From: Holzapfeliella saturejae
GTDB taxonomy: Bacteria; Bacillota; Bacilli; Lactobacillales; Lactobacillaceae
Assembly (NCBI RefSeq): GCF_037546065.1
Contig: NZ_JAWMWG010000001.1
Coordinates: 1,054,001 to 1,118,000 of the forward strand
Direction of reading: 5' to 3'
Length of the DNA: 64,000 bases
Under the pieces are notes generated by a model that did no database searches, was not told the origin of the DNA, and was given only the letters and a program-made list of their open reading frames with translations. This document shows, in pieces, positions 51,228 to 59,574 of this stretch. Made by a program: the position numbers and the translations under genes. The first letter of the stretch is position 1. The number at the start of each line of letters is the position of its first letter.

Positions 51228-52631
51228 ATGACTTTAAATTACAAAGAATTAGCTAAAAAATACGAAGCTGATTTACTTGAAGACTTAAAAAACTTAGTCG
51301 CTATTGATAGTTCAAGAGATGTTGAACACAAAACTGATGAATTCCCTCTAGGACCTGGTCCTGCTAAAGGATTACAACAATACCTAGATTACGCTAAACG
51401 TGATGGCTTTACTTTCAAAAACGTTGATAACTTAGCTGGACGTGTTGAATACGGTGAAGCAACTGAAGATGATGTTTTAGGAATTATTGCCCATGCTGAC
51501 GTTGTGCCTGCTGGTGATGGTTGGGATACTGAACCTTTCACAATGGTTGAAAAAGATGGCAAACTTTACGGTCGTGGAACAGCTGATGACAAAGGACCTG
51601 GTCTTGCTGCTTACTACGCTTTAAAAATCTTAAAAGATGAAGGCGTTAAGTTATCAAAACCTGTTCACTTTATTATCGGAACTGATGAAGAAAGTAACTG
51701 GGAAGGGTTAACTCACTACCTTAAATCAGAAAGACGTCCTGATATTGTCTTTTCTCCTGATGCAGAATTCCCAATCATCAATGGTGAAAAAGGAATTGCA
51801 ACCTTCATCGTTGATTTCAAAAACAACACGCAAGATGGCGATGTAAAACTCGTTTCTTTTGCAGCTGGTCAACGTACAAACATGGTGCCTCATACTGCTT
51901 ATGCTACTGTTAGTGGACTTGACTTTGCAAAAGTTGAATCTGACTTTGCTGAATTCTTAAAAGCTAACCAATTAACTGGGGATGCAACAGAAGAAAACGG
52001 TCAAATTAACTTCACTCTAACAGGTAAAGGTGCTCACGGTTCAGAACCTGAATTAGGTCGTAACGCTGCTACTTACTTAGCACAATTCTTAGTTAACTTT
52101 GACTTCTCAGGTCAAGCTAAACACTACCTAGAATTCGCTGCTAATACTTTACATGAAGACTTCAAAGGTGAAAAAGCTGGAATTGCTCACCATGATGACC
52201 TAATGGGTGATGCTTCTTCTTCTCCTAACATCTTTGCTTTCAATGAAGATAACCAAACAATTGCGATTAATGTTCGTTACCCACAAGGAACTAGCGACGA
52301 TAAAATCACTGCTGGTTTACAACAAACTATCGGTGATGCTGCAACTGTTTTTGTTGATGGTCACGCTCAAGAACCTCACTACGTTTCAAAAGATAGTGAA
52401 CTTGTACAGACATTGTTACGTGTTTATGAAAACCAAACAGGTAACAAAGGTCATGAACAAATCATCGGTGGTGGAACTTACGCTCACATTTTCGATAATG
52501 GTGTGGCTTTTGGTGCTCAACCAGAAACACAAGAAAATGTCATGCACCAACCTAATGAATACATGCTAAAACAAGCGTTATTCGATGCTGTTGCTATCTA
52601 CATGGAAGCAATCTACGAATTAGCTAAATAA
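51228..52631 (+). CDS. pepV: Dipeptidase PepV (M20 family)
   Basis: A 467-residue zinc aminopeptidase of the M20 family that hydrolyses dipeptides in the cytoplasm. Metal ligands lie in IIAHADVVPAGDGWDTEPF and RGTADDKGPG; the catalytic Glu is in TDEESNWEG. The lid domain and the C-terminal IGGGTYAHIF motif are present. It has a strong AAGGAGG site and its own terminator. Confidence 0.95.
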   Translation: MTLNYKELAKKYEADLLEDLKNLVAIDSSRDVEHKTDEFPLGPGPAKGLQQYLDYAKRDGFTFKNVDNLAGRVEYGEATEDDVLGIIAHADVVPAGDGWDTEPFTMVEKDGKLYGRGTADDKGPGLAAYYALKILKDEGVKLSKPVHFIIGTDEESNWEGLTHYLKSERRPDIVFSPDAEFPIINGEKGIATFIVDFKNNTQDGDVKLVSFAAGQRTNMVPHTAYATVSGLDFAKVESDFAEFLKANQLTGDATEENGQINFTLTGKGAHGSEPELGRNAATYLAQFLVNFDFSGQAKHYLEFAANTLHEDFKGEKAGIAHHDDLMGDASSSPNIFAFNEDNQTIAINVRYPQGTSDDKITAGLQQTIGDAATVFVDGHAQEPHYVSKDSELVQTLLRVYENQTGNKGHEQIIGGGTYAHIFDNGVAFGAQPETQENVMHQPNEYMLKQALFDAVAIYMEAIYELAK

Positions 52632-52642
52632 ACTATTGATTT

Positions 52643-52676
52643 AAAAAGTCTTGGTAACAATCCAAGGCTTTTTTAT
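52643..52676 (+). terminator. Terminator of pepV
   Basis: The stem AAGTCTTGG/CCAAGGCTT (one G-U pair) with a 7-base loop is followed by six T residues. Confidence 0.85.
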
Positions 52677-52694
52677 ATTGCCTCAAAAGCATGT

Positions 52695-52700
52695 TATACT
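52695..52700 (+). promoter_or_regulatory. Extended -10 promoter of the tandem membrane-protein genes
   Basis: TG-T-TATACT, about 30 bp upstream of the first gene of the triplet and downstream of the pepV terminator. No good -35 is seen. Confidence 0.55.
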
Positions 52701-52730
52701 AAAAACTCAATACGCTACTTGGGGGGATTT

Positions 52731-53141
52731 ATTATCACTTTAATTACCACACTCTTTTTTAATTACAAAGTAACTGATAAAAAATTGATTATACAAGGAA
52801 TCGTAGTACTGGGAATTATTTATATTTTGAATATGTTTACTTTTTCAAGTTTTTACCATCTTTATCCTTTAGCAATCAATGCTATTTTGTCAGGAATCAA
52901 AAAGGATTGGGATGATGAGGAAGATGCATTAGACTGTCGTATTTCTGATAAATATTACTTACGTCATCCCTTATTTTTTGTTACTGGGATTTTGACATTT
53001 CTTTGGATACCACTTTACTGGTGGCAAGTAGAAAATTTCTATATTCCACATAATGAAAATAATTCCATTACCTATATTTTTTTGATTATCTCTGGGTTTA
53101 TATCCCTCTATAAGGGAACTGAGTTGATCAAAGACAATTAA
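52731..53141 (+). CDS. Tandem four-helix membrane protein 1, probable AUU start
   Basis: Member one of a paralogous triplet; family not recognised. About 136 residues with four hydrophobic helices and a charged loop (IKKDWDDEEDALDCRISDKYYLRHP) between helices 2 and 3. A frame from TTG at 52719 would contain the GGGGGG ribosome site inside the gene, so that start is unlikely. Alignment of FFNYKVTDKK with FANYKITDKP of paralogue 3 puts codon 1 at ATT (52731). ATC (52734) is the alternative. No ATG, GTG or downstream TTG gives a full first helix. Confidence 0.65.
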   Translation: MITLITTLFFNYKVTDKKLIIQGIVVLGIIYILNMFTFSSFYHLYPLAINAILSGIKKDWDDEEDALDCRISDKYYLRHPLFFVTGILTFLWIPLYWWQVENFYIPHNENNSITYIFLIISGFISLYKGTELIKDN

Positions 53142-53171
53142 GCTACTTTATACATAACTAGGAGGATTATT

Positions 53172-53570
53172 CTGAAAACAACTTTTAAAACTTTTTTTAC
53201 GAACTATCAAATAAAAGATAAAAAATATATTATAGCTGGGGTTGCCATCTTATTGGTTTTTGGTATTCTTGACTATTTAACAGCTTATTCTTCAACATTT
53301 ATCGTGATGTACTGTTTAGGGACATACGCTATCACATCAGGATTAATTAAAAATAAAAGTGACTACTATCAAATTTCAAAAAATTATTATCTTAAAAATC
53401 CACTCTTGATTTTACTAGGTGTCATCTTTTTAGTTTTAATACCGCTATATTTACTTTTTGCTTATCAACATCTTCCTTTATTATCTTGGAGAAAGATTCT
53501 TGACCTATTATTCCTACTTACTTGGGCAATTTACTGTTTCTTAAGTGCTTTTTCATTCGACAAGAACTAA
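53172..53570 (+). CDS. Tandem four-helix membrane protein 2, probable CUG start
   Basis: Member two of the triplet, about 132 residues. The N-terminus after the start is KTTFKTFFTNYQIKDKKYII and the inter-helix loop has IKNKSDYYQISKNYYLKNP, matching paralogues 1 and 3. AGGAGG (53160-53165) is followed after six bases by CTG AAA ACA, aligning with ATG AAA AAA of paralogue 3. The start thus appears to be CTG (53172), one base from ATG. Starting at the internal TTG (53253) would delete the conserved N-terminus and most of helix 1. Confidence 0.65.
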   Translation: MKTTFKTFFTNYQIKDKKYIIAGVAILLVFGILDYLTAYSSTFIVMYCLGTYAITSGLIKNKSDYYQISKNYYLKNPLLILLGVIFLVLIPLYLLFAYQHLPLLSWRKILDLLFLLTWAIYCFLSAFSFDKN

Positions 53571-53588
53571 TTTAGGAGGACTTTCATT

Positions 53589-53999
53589 ATGAAAAAAATT
53601 TACAACTGGTTATTTGCTAACTATAAGATTACGGATAAACCCGGACTTGTTGCGACCGTTTTCTTAACCCTTGCTATCAGTTACTTTTCAATACAGACGC
53701 ACGACCTGTTTCTTTGGTCATACCCTATTATCTTATTTTCGCTATCACGATCTATCAAGCGTGATTGGTCTAATCAAAAAGAACGTTATCATTATCGCCT
53801 TTCAACAAATTATTACATCTGTGAACCCATTATATTTTGTTTAAGTATCCCCGTCTTACTGACAGGAGTTATTTATTGGCTAATGTTGCCAAACTTTAGC
53901 TTATCAACAGTAACTGCGATGATGACAGTCATTAATACTTTAATTTATGGTACTGTTACTTTATTTACCAGTATCAGAAGACTGCAACCAAAAAAATAA
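53589..53999 (+). CDS. Tandem four-helix membrane protein 3
   Basis: Member three of the triplet, 136 residues, with an ordinary ATG and GGAGG site. It has four hydrophobic helices; NYKITDK near residue 11; and the loop IKRDWSNQKERYHYRLSTNYYICEP between helices 2 and 3. The three genes follow each other at 18-30 bp spacing and likely form one operon ending at the terminator at 53995. No known family, signal peptide or catalytic motif is visible. Confidence 0.78.
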   Translation: MKKIYNWLFANYKITDKPGLVATVFLTLAISYFSIQTHDLFLWSYPIILFSLSRSIKRDWSNQKERYHYRLSTNYYICEPIIFCLSIPVLLTGVIYWLMLPNFSLSTVTAMMTVINTLIYGTVTLFTSIRRLQPKK

Positions 54000-54028
54000 C
54001 CTTGATTATAGATCAAGGTTATTTTTTA
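53993..54028. terminator. Bidirectional terminator after the membrane-protein triplet
   Basis: The perfect stem AATAACCTTGAT/ATCAAGGTTATT (53995-54023) overlaps the stop codon of paralogue 3 and faces the converging permease-like gene. Confidence 0.9.
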
Positions 54029-54754
54029 TTAGTCTAGCTTTTTAACCATCTGCCTCCTAAAAGCAATATAGCCGATCAAACAAGCTCCTAGAAACAACAG
54101 ACTAAATCCAACTAAATTTGAACCTAGGTTAGTACTTGTAAAAGTGGCAATCGGCATGTAAGGAATGAATTCCCAAATACCAATGACCAAAATCACAAAG
54201 AAACTTCCACCAATAAAAATAGCTAGTGCGATTAAAATGGCAGCCACTTCACTATTAAACAATTTGGTTATAGCAAAACTTAGACAACCATATACAAATC
54301 CAAAAATACCAAAATTGATAATCGTGGTTATTAAGTAAAGTAACGGATTAATTTCAAGTGTTTGGCTAAAAAACATTAGTGTTTGTGGAACGCCATTCGT
54401 ACCATCGACAATACTCGCAATAATCGCTAGCACAACCGCTGGTATCAAGTACGCTAGAGCACCTGTTAAGCCAGCTTCTAAAAAAGCTATTTTAAATTTT
54501 GTATGTACTCTTTTGGATTCATCTTTTGAACTTAAAAATATAGCTATTGTTGGTACAAGTACAGCTAAATAAGCTAAAGCAGAACTGCTATTGCCATACA
54601 GTCCGTCAAAAAATAAAGCATAACTCTTACCAGATAATCTTTGACTCCAGCCAAAAATTATATTAACTAAAATAATCGCAATCAAAAAAAGTTGAACCCC
54701 TATAAAATAGTTCGATTGCACTCTTGATTTTAAGTTTTGAATAAGCTCACCCAT
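54029..54754 (-). CDS. ABC-2-like membrane permease without a neighbouring ATPase
   Basis: A 241-residue protein with six hydrophobic helices (about 17-37, 59-75, 97-120, 137-160, 167-187, 212-231), typical of ABC-2 type transporter permeases of the antibiotic or Nat/Ytr kind. No ATP-binding gene lies beside it; it must use one encoded elsewhere, or be a remnant of a larger operon. AGGAGG precedes the ATG. It is the gene downstream of the secreted 282-residue protein, 58 bp away, with no terminator between. Confidence 0.7.
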   Translation of the reverse strand: MGELIQNLKSRVQSNYFIGVQLFLIAIILVNIIFGWSQRLSGKSYALFFDGLYGNSSSALAYLAVLVPTIAIFLSSKDESKRVHTKFKIAFLEAGLTGALAYLIPAVVLAIIASIVDGTNGVPQTLMFFSQTLEINPLLYLITTIINFGIFGFVYGCLSFAITKLFNSEVAAILIALAIFIGGSFFVILVIGIWEFIPYMPIATFTSTNLGSNLVGFSLLFLGACLIGYIAFRRQMVKKLD

Positions 54755-54812
54755 ATGACCTCCTAATTATTGGCTATTTGTTTAGTCACTAATAGTCCAT
54801 ACTTAACCACTT

Positions 54813-55661
54813 TTAATCTAAATGAGAAAGTGCATAATCGATTTCTGAATCAGTAAACTTCATATTAGTCAAAGTTTCTTTGATTTCATTTTTAGGAGCC
54901 TTAGCACGTTGCATTGTTTTGGCTGATCTTAGTGCAATTTTTGAAAAATCAATCTGACTAGCATCTAAGATTCTTGCTATAAAACTCTCATATCCTTTAG
55001 TTTGATCAATAACAGATTGTCTTGATTGTTGAATGAAGTTGGGATTATCTTTGTTTTCATTAACTTTTTTTAGGAAAAACCGATAATCGACTTCGTCATC
55101 TGTACGACTTTCAGGTAATGGTTCAAGCGTTTGTACTGTCTTTTGCTTTCTGCTATTTTCTGAAATCAATTCAACTGATGAACTCCCAATCCAGGTATTA
55201 TTGCCAACATTATAGTAAGACTGATTGTCGCCAATTTGTCTTGCAAAAACCTTCCAAGTTGTTCCACGTTTAAAATTACCGCTTTCAGCAGCATCAGCTT
55301 TAACTTGAACAATTCCATCCATTTCCTGTTTAGCTGTTTCATTTCCTAAATCAAAATAGTTACTATCAACGTATTCATTATTACCTACCTTATACCATAA
55401 TTTTTCGATATCCCCTACCATTTCTGACTCTATATCAATGATTTTCCAAGCAGAGTCCGTTGGTAAATAATGTCCCGTAGGCTGAAAATGATGATTACTA
55501 TCTAATTGCCATGTTGAAACCCCGAAACCTTTGACATAATTAGCTGTCGCTGTTTTATCAAAAATCTCTCTGGCTTGTGTCTCTGAACCTGTTTGCGTAA
55601 AACTTAACCCAATAGCTGCAGTTGCTACTGCCAATCCTGAAATAATCGTTGTTTTCTTCAT
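54813..55661 (-). CDS. Secreted protein with two SLAP-like modules (short paralogue)
   Basis: A 282-residue secreted protein with a Sec signal peptide (cleavage near ETQA, residue 30), no lipobox, no LPXTG. Two SLAP-like modules follow: one ending LWYKVGNNEYVDSNYF (about 35-105) and one ending YYNVGNNTWIGSSSVEL (about 110-165). These resemble the wall-binding SLAP repeats of Lactobacillus S-layer proteins. A helical C-terminal part follows (residues 180-282). It is paralogous to the next gene, from FDKTATANYVKGFG onward. Confidence 0.75.
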   Translation of the reverse strand: MKKTTIISGLAVATAAIGLSFTQTGSETQAREIFDKTATANYVKGFGVSTWQLDSNHHFQPTGHYLPTDSAWKIIDIESEMVGDIEKLWYKVGNNEYVDSNYFDLGNETAKQEMDGIVQVKADAAESGNFKRGTTWKVFARQIGDNQSYYNVGNNTWIGSSSVELISENSRKQKTVQTLEPLPESRTDDEVDYRFFLKKVNENKDNPNFIQQSRQSVIDQTKGYESFIARILDASQIDFSKIALRSAKTMQRAKAPKNEIKETLTNMKFTDSEIDYALSHLD

Positions 55662-55764
55662 ATATGTATCCTCCTTATTTATCCTAGTTGCTAGCGTAAC
55701 GGATAACCTAAGTAGTTAAAACCTACTACTAACAAGCTTTAATAAAAGTTAACGAACTTTAGAA

Positions 55765-55806
55765 AAAATAAAAAAGCTAACTGACCTTGAGGTCAATTAG
55801 CTTTTT
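55765..55806 (-). terminator. Terminator of the 414-residue secreted protein gene
   Basis: The stem AAAAAGCTAATTGACC/GGTCAGTTAGCTTTTT (one mismatch, 55771-55806) is followed on the minus strand by a T-rich run. It separates the two secreted-protein genes. Confidence 0.9.
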
Positions 55807-55810
55807 GGAC

Positions 55811-57055
55811 TTATTTTGTTTGCGATTGTTTTTGTTGTTCAATCATTTGATTTACTAATTCATTAGCTTGATTAGCAGGTACATTTGATTGAACCAAGTA
55901 ATTGTAAGCTTTATCTTTATTAATTGTACCGTCTTCATTTAAAAATTGGCTGGTCACTTGGTTCATTGATTGTTGCACTTGCTTTTGAACTTGTTCTAAA
56001 AAGTTTTGTGAACTTGCTTGAATTGAAGCTTGAGATTGTTTCATTTGTTCAGCAAATTGTTTAGCTTCTTGCTCTGGCATCCCTGCTTGAATAGCGTAAT
56101 TATAAACCTTTGTTTGATCGATATTACCGTTTTGATCTAACAATTGTTTTGAAAATGATGTCATCACTTTATTAAAGTTATCAGTCAAACTATTGTTAGC
56201 TAGGTCCTCTTTAGATAAGTTAATATTATCAACTACTAATTTAGCTGTTTGTTCTGGCATTGAAGCTTTTCGTAATAATTGATAAATTTTATCTTTATTC
56301 AAGTTACCGTCTTGAGCAGTGAATGCTTTGGTAATTGCTTGAGATAGTTGCTTCATTGTCCCTTCAGGATCTTTTTCTAATTGTCTTAAAGTTTGTGTTG
56401 TCACATCTGGTAGTGAAGGTTCAATTTGGTTTTTGAATCTAGTTAACATAGTTGAAATAAAGTTGTAATCGATTGTATCATCTTCATTTGAAGTTAACGG
56501 TGTAAAGCCTGCAAACCCTTTTTGACCACGTGAAGTTTCAGAAACAATACTTGCATCATTTGCACTAACCCATTGATTAGGTCCGACTAAATAGAAAACT
56601 TGACCATTATTAACAAAACGCATTGAGGTTTGCCATTCACTACCTGCTGGCACTGACCCAACGACTTGTTGTGTGGATGAAACTAACGGTGCTTGACCTT
56701 GTTTTGTCACTTTCACAACTGCGTTTAATTCTTGGTATGAAATCTCATTACCTAAATCAAAGTATTGGCTATTTGCATATTCCCCATTGCCAACACCATA
56801 CCATAGTGAGTAATTATCTGGTGAAGTGATTTCAGTTACACGCCATTTGGTCCCATTATTTAAATAATGACCACTAGGTTCAAATTGACCATTAACAGAT
56901 TTCCAAGTTGCTGGGCCAAAACCATCCACGTAGTTTGATGTTGCTGTTTTATCATAAACTGCCTTAGCTTGTGCTTCTTGTTGAGGTTGAGATAAAGTCA
57001 ATCCAAAAGCTGCAGTAGCCAGTGCCAATCCTGATACTAAATATGATTTTTTCAT
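55811..57055 (-). CDS. Secreted protein with SLAP-like modules and C-terminal repeats (long paralogue)
   Basis: A 414-residue secreted protein. Signal peptide cleavage is near EAQA (residue 30). Two SLAP-like modules (about 35-100 and 111-171) end in LWYGVGNGEYANSQYF and FYLVGPNQWVSANDA. The C-terminal half contains three repeats (about 248-278, 308-338, 374-404) with the pattern DGxI-x3-KxY, then MPEQ or VPAN and a helix. The short paralogue has a different tail. No sortase motif is seen. Wall attachment through SLAP is inferred. It is transcribed divergently from the two-component system. Confidence 0.78.
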   Translation of the reverse strand: MKKSYLVSGLALATAAFGLTLSQPQQEAQAKAVYDKTATSNYVDGFGPATWKSVNGQFEPSGHYLNNGTKWRVTEITSPDNYSLWYGVGNGEYANSQYFDLGNEISYQELNAVVKVTKQGQAPLVSSTQQVVGSVPAGSEWQTSMRFVNNGQVFYLVGPNQWVSANDASIVSETSRGQKGFAGFTPLTSNEDDTIDYNFISTMLTRFKNQIEPSLPDVTTQTLRQLEKDPEGTMKQLSQAITKAFTAQDGNLNKDKIYQLLRKASMPEQTAKLVVDNINLSKEDLANNSLTDNFNKVMTSFSKQLLDQNGNIDQTKVYNYAIQAGMPEQEAKQFAEQMKQSQASIQASSQNFLEQVQKQVQQSMNQVTSQFLNEDGTINKDKAYNYLVQSNVPANQANELVNQMIEQQKQSQTK

Positions 57056-57145
57056 TTTGTTTCCTCCAATAGTTTAAGTTGTGACGTAGTATAACAAACT
57101 GAGTTTAATCTCGAAATATTATTTTTAAAAACTTAATAATTATCG

Positions 57146-57175
57146 ACGTTTAAGCTAAAAATCATGACACTTAAG
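57146..57175 (+). promoter_or_regulatory. Candidate LytTR-type operator (direct repeat)
   Basis: ACGTTTAAG (57146-57154) and ACACTTAAG (57167-57175) are direct repeats with a 12-bp gap, 21 bp from start to start (two helical turns). They resemble the AgrA/LytTR consensus ACNGTTNAG with a 12-bp gap. They lie upstream of the kinase promoter and between the kinase and the secreted protein gene. Confidence 0.55.
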
Positions 57176-57189
57176 GTGTTCTTGTTCAA

Positions 57190-57223
57190 TTGTACTTACT
57201 ATCCGTTACAATATAACTATAAT
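57190..57223 (+). promoter_or_regulatory. Promoter of the two-component system
   Basis: TTGTAC (57190-57195) with TATAAC (57212-57217, 16-bp spacer) or, with suboptimal 22-bp spacing, a perfect TATAAT (57218-57223). Long spacing would suit an activator-dependent promoter such as agr P3. Confidence 0.5.
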
Positions 57224-57241
57224 GACTACATGGAGGATTTT

Positions 57242-58081
57242 ATGAAAAAACTACGTCAACTGATTCAATCATTAATTGTATTTACTGCATTTGTTGCAAC
57301 TAGTATTGTAACTTTAATTTATTCAAATAATTGGTTTCAAGTAGCTATTTGTTTAGTTGCTATATTAGGTAATGGATTTTTAGTTTTTATAATATGTAAA
57401 CGAATTCTTGACTGGATTCAAATCTTGCATGACAATTCTGAGTCCCTTGAAGCTTATTCCACACAACTAAGTGATGAGTATCAGACCGTTAGTCAGTTTA
57501 AACATGACTATAAACATATGATGGCATCCCTTTCACATCTTGCTGATAAACAAGATGACAATGAACTGAAAGATTACCTTAAACGGTTTAACCAATACAA
57601 CAAAACGCAACTCCAAACACCAGCTTTTGATCATTATAAAAATATCAAAAACATTCACGTTCATTACCTTAGAAGTCTTCTTATTAAAGCTATTAACCAA
57701 AGTCAAGGAACCAATACAACCATTACTATCCACTGCCCTGATGAAATTTTTGAAATTCCAATGGAAGAGTTTGATTTCTTGCGAATCATTGGCAATTGGT
57801 TATCTAACGCCACTCAAGTCGACCTTGATAAACAAAAAATTGATATTAAAATTGACCAGCTTGATAACCAGTTTACACTCAGTATCACAAATCAAATACC
57901 ACAAAATCAGACAATAAACTTACAACAAATTCGAAAAGCTCGCTTTACAACTAAGCCTAATCATAAAGGCTATGGTCTAAGCCTAGTTGATAGCATCAGC
58001 AAGCATCATAAAAATGCTTTGATTGACTACACTATCTCAGATACTACTTTTACAGCTCAAATGACACTTACTCAACTCTAG
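57242..58081 (+). CDS. HPK10-type sensor histidine kinase with only two membrane helices
   Basis: A 279-residue GHKL-family kinase (AgrC/ComD-like class). Helices are about 8-27 and 33-52; the phospho-acceptor region is FKHDYKHMMASL (His near 88); the N box is NWLSNATQ near 185-191; the G box is KGYGLSLVDS. Typical AgrC-like kinases have five to seven helices that sense peptide; here almost no sensor is left. The start at 57242 follows GGAGG by about seven bases; an in-frame extension of 26 residues upstream lacks an SD and would cover the promoter. It is followed 8 bp later by the response regulator. Confidence 0.88.
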   Translation: MKKLRQLIQSLIVFTAFVATSIVTLIYSNNWFQVAICLVAILGNGFLVFIICKRILDWIQILHDNSESLEAYSTQLSDEYQTVSQFKHDYKHMMASLSHLADKQDDNELKDYLKRFNQYNKTQLQTPAFDHYKNIKNIHVHYLRSLLIKAINQSQGTNTTITIHCPDEIFEIPMEEFDFLRIIGNWLSNATQVDLDKQKIDIKIDQLDNQFTLSITNQIPQNQTINLQQIRKARFTTKPNHKGYGLSLVDSISKHHKNALIDYTISDTTFTAQMTLTQL

Positions 58082-58089
58082 GAGGAATT

Positions 58090-58830
58090 ATGTCTATTTC
58101 GATTTATATTTGCGAAGATAATCCGACATATTTAACACTTATTGAATCGATTATTTCAGATTACTTGCTCTTTCACGAACAACGCTTTAAATTAGCGTTA
58201 GTCACTTCAAATCCTGATGAATTTGTTCAAATACTTGAATCAACCCAAGCTCAAAATAGTTTATACTTCCTAGACTTAGAATTAAATCACAAACTGACAG
58301 GATTAGATTTAGCTAAAATTATTCGTCAAAATGATCCTGAAGGTAAAATTATTTTTATCTCAAATTATGATTCAGTCATTACACAATCAGTTCATCAACA
58401 TATCGAAATACTTGGTTTTGTTGACAAATCCTTATCTCAAACTGTACTAAGAGCTGAGATTTTTAAATTGATGGAGTTAACCGAAAATAGAATCTATCAG
58501 CAACTTCAAAACAAACAACAGCTATTCTCATTTAAAGTTGGCACAATGCTTTATAATCTCAATTTTTCTGAAATTCTATTCATTAAATCGGCTAAAAATC
58601 ATCAACTTACCCTTCAAACAAAAAATAGTTCCCACTCTTTTTACGGCACTTTAAAAGAAATTGTTATCCAGTATCCCGAACTTTTAAGAATCAGTCGCAC
58701 AACTCTGGTTAACCCTGCAAATATTGAACAAATTGATTTTTCAAAAAGAGAACTCTTTTTTGATAATCAAATTTCTTGTAAATTTTCGATTCGATATACC
58801 CAATCTATCAAAAAATTCTTTTTAAAATAA
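58090..58830 (+). CDS. LytTR-family response regulator (AgrA-like)
   Basis: A 246-residue regulator with an N-terminal receiver domain (ICEDNP acidic pocket, phospho-acceptor Asp62 in LYFLDLEL, FISNYDS) and a C-terminal LytTR DNA-binding domain (about 140-240, ILFIKSAKNHQLTL, LLRISRTTLVNPANI). It follows the kinase by 8 bp with an AGGAGG site. Family members bind pairs of ACNGTTNAG-like repeats, and one such pair lies upstream of this operon. Confidence 0.9.
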   Translation: MSISIYICEDNPTYLTLIESIISDYLLFHEQRFKLALVTSNPDEFVQILESTQAQNSLYFLDLELNHKLTGLDLAKIIRQNDPEGKIIFISNYDSVITQSVHQHIEILGFVDKSLSQTVLRAEIFKLMELTENRIYQQLQNKQQLFSFKVGTMLYNLNFSEILFIKSAKNHQLTLQTKNSSHSFYGTLKEIVIQYPELLRISRTTLVNPANIEQIDFSKRELFFDNQISCKFSIRYTQSIKKFFLK

Positions 58831-58840
58831 TTTAAATAAT

Positions 58841-58869
58841 TTGTATTTCATCAAGTACCGGCGTATAAT
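58841..58869 (+). promoter_or_regulatory. Promoter of the GATase gene
   Basis: TTGTAT (58841-58846), 17-bp spacer and TATAAT (58864-58869), about 36 bp upstream of the ATG. Confidence 0.8.
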
Positions 58870-58905
58870 TAGGTCAATTAAATTGAACAATAGAGGTGCA
58901 AAAAA

Positions 58906-59574
58906 ATGCGAATTAATGTGTTACAACATACACCAAATGAGGGGATTGGCTCTGTTGGGGCTTGGGCAAAAGAAAATCACCATGACCTTTTTATCTACCA
59001 TCCTTACTTTTACAATGGTGTTTTGCCAACAGCTGATGAAACAGACTTACTAATTATTTTAGGTGGTCCAATGAGTCCAAATGATAGTGACGATTGGATT
59101 ATGGCAGAAAGAGATTTAATCAGAACGCTCATTAAACAGCAAAAACCAATTTTTGGTGCGTGCTATGGTGCCCAACAAATTACCAAAGCTCTTGGTTATA
59201 CGGTCACTAAATCACCCGTCAAAGAAGTGGGTTGGGATAAAGTCTATCTTGAATCTAACATTATTCCAGATATTCCAAAAGAATTGACTGCCCTTCACTG
59301 GCATGAAGAAACATTCCAAATCCCACATGAAGCAAAATTACTTTTCTCAAGCCAATACTTAACCAATCAAGGGTTTATCTTAAATGATAATATCATTGGA
59401 CTTCAATTCCACTTTGAACCAGAAGATGTGAACGTAAAAGAAATGGTTACTAATGATTTTGCTTACATTAAAGATTCTATTCTTGGTCAAACTGCTGAAG
59501 ACATTTTAAATTTTGATGTACCAAAAGAAAATAAAACCGTGATGTTTAAACTGCTTGACTTCATCACAAAATAA
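58906..59574 (+). CDS. Class I glutamine amidotransferase-like protein (GMP synthase-like)
   Basis: A free-standing 222-residue GATase1 protein. Nucleophile elbow FGACYGAQQI (Cys near residue 87) and catalytic His-Glu in LQFHFEPE are both present. Such single-domain proteins resemble the glutaminase part of GMP synthase but lack the synthetase domain; substrates are mostly unknown. It has its own promoter and a bidirectional terminator. Confidence 0.88.
   Translation: MRINVLQHTPNEGIGSVGAWAKENHHDLFIYHPYFYNGVLPTADETDLLIILGGPMSPNDSDDWIMAERDLIRTLIKQQKPIFGACYGAQQITKALGYTVTKSPVKEVGWDKVYLESNIIPDIPKELTALHWHEETFQIPHEAKLLFSSQYLTNQGFILNDNIIGLQFHFEPEDVNVKEMVTNDFAYIKDSILGQTAEDILNFDVPKENKTVMFKLLDFITK

Noticed and set aside
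52719..52721. TTG as start of the first membrane-protein gene
   Set aside because: The ribosome binding site would then be inside the coding region and the protein would be four residues longer than its paralogues.
55696..55705. The word TATCCGTTAC occurs upstream of the short secreted protein (minus) and in the kinase promoter (plus, 57200-57209)
   Set aside because: A single 10-base match with no paired repeat and an imperfect fit to the LytTR consensus; it could be chance.
55970..56320. EF-hand-like loops (DQNGNI, NEDGTI, AQDGNL) in the long secreted protein
   Set aside because: Position 1 of each loop is not Asp and position 12 is Lys or similar, not Glu, so a canonical calcium site is not formed; they are treated as repeats only.
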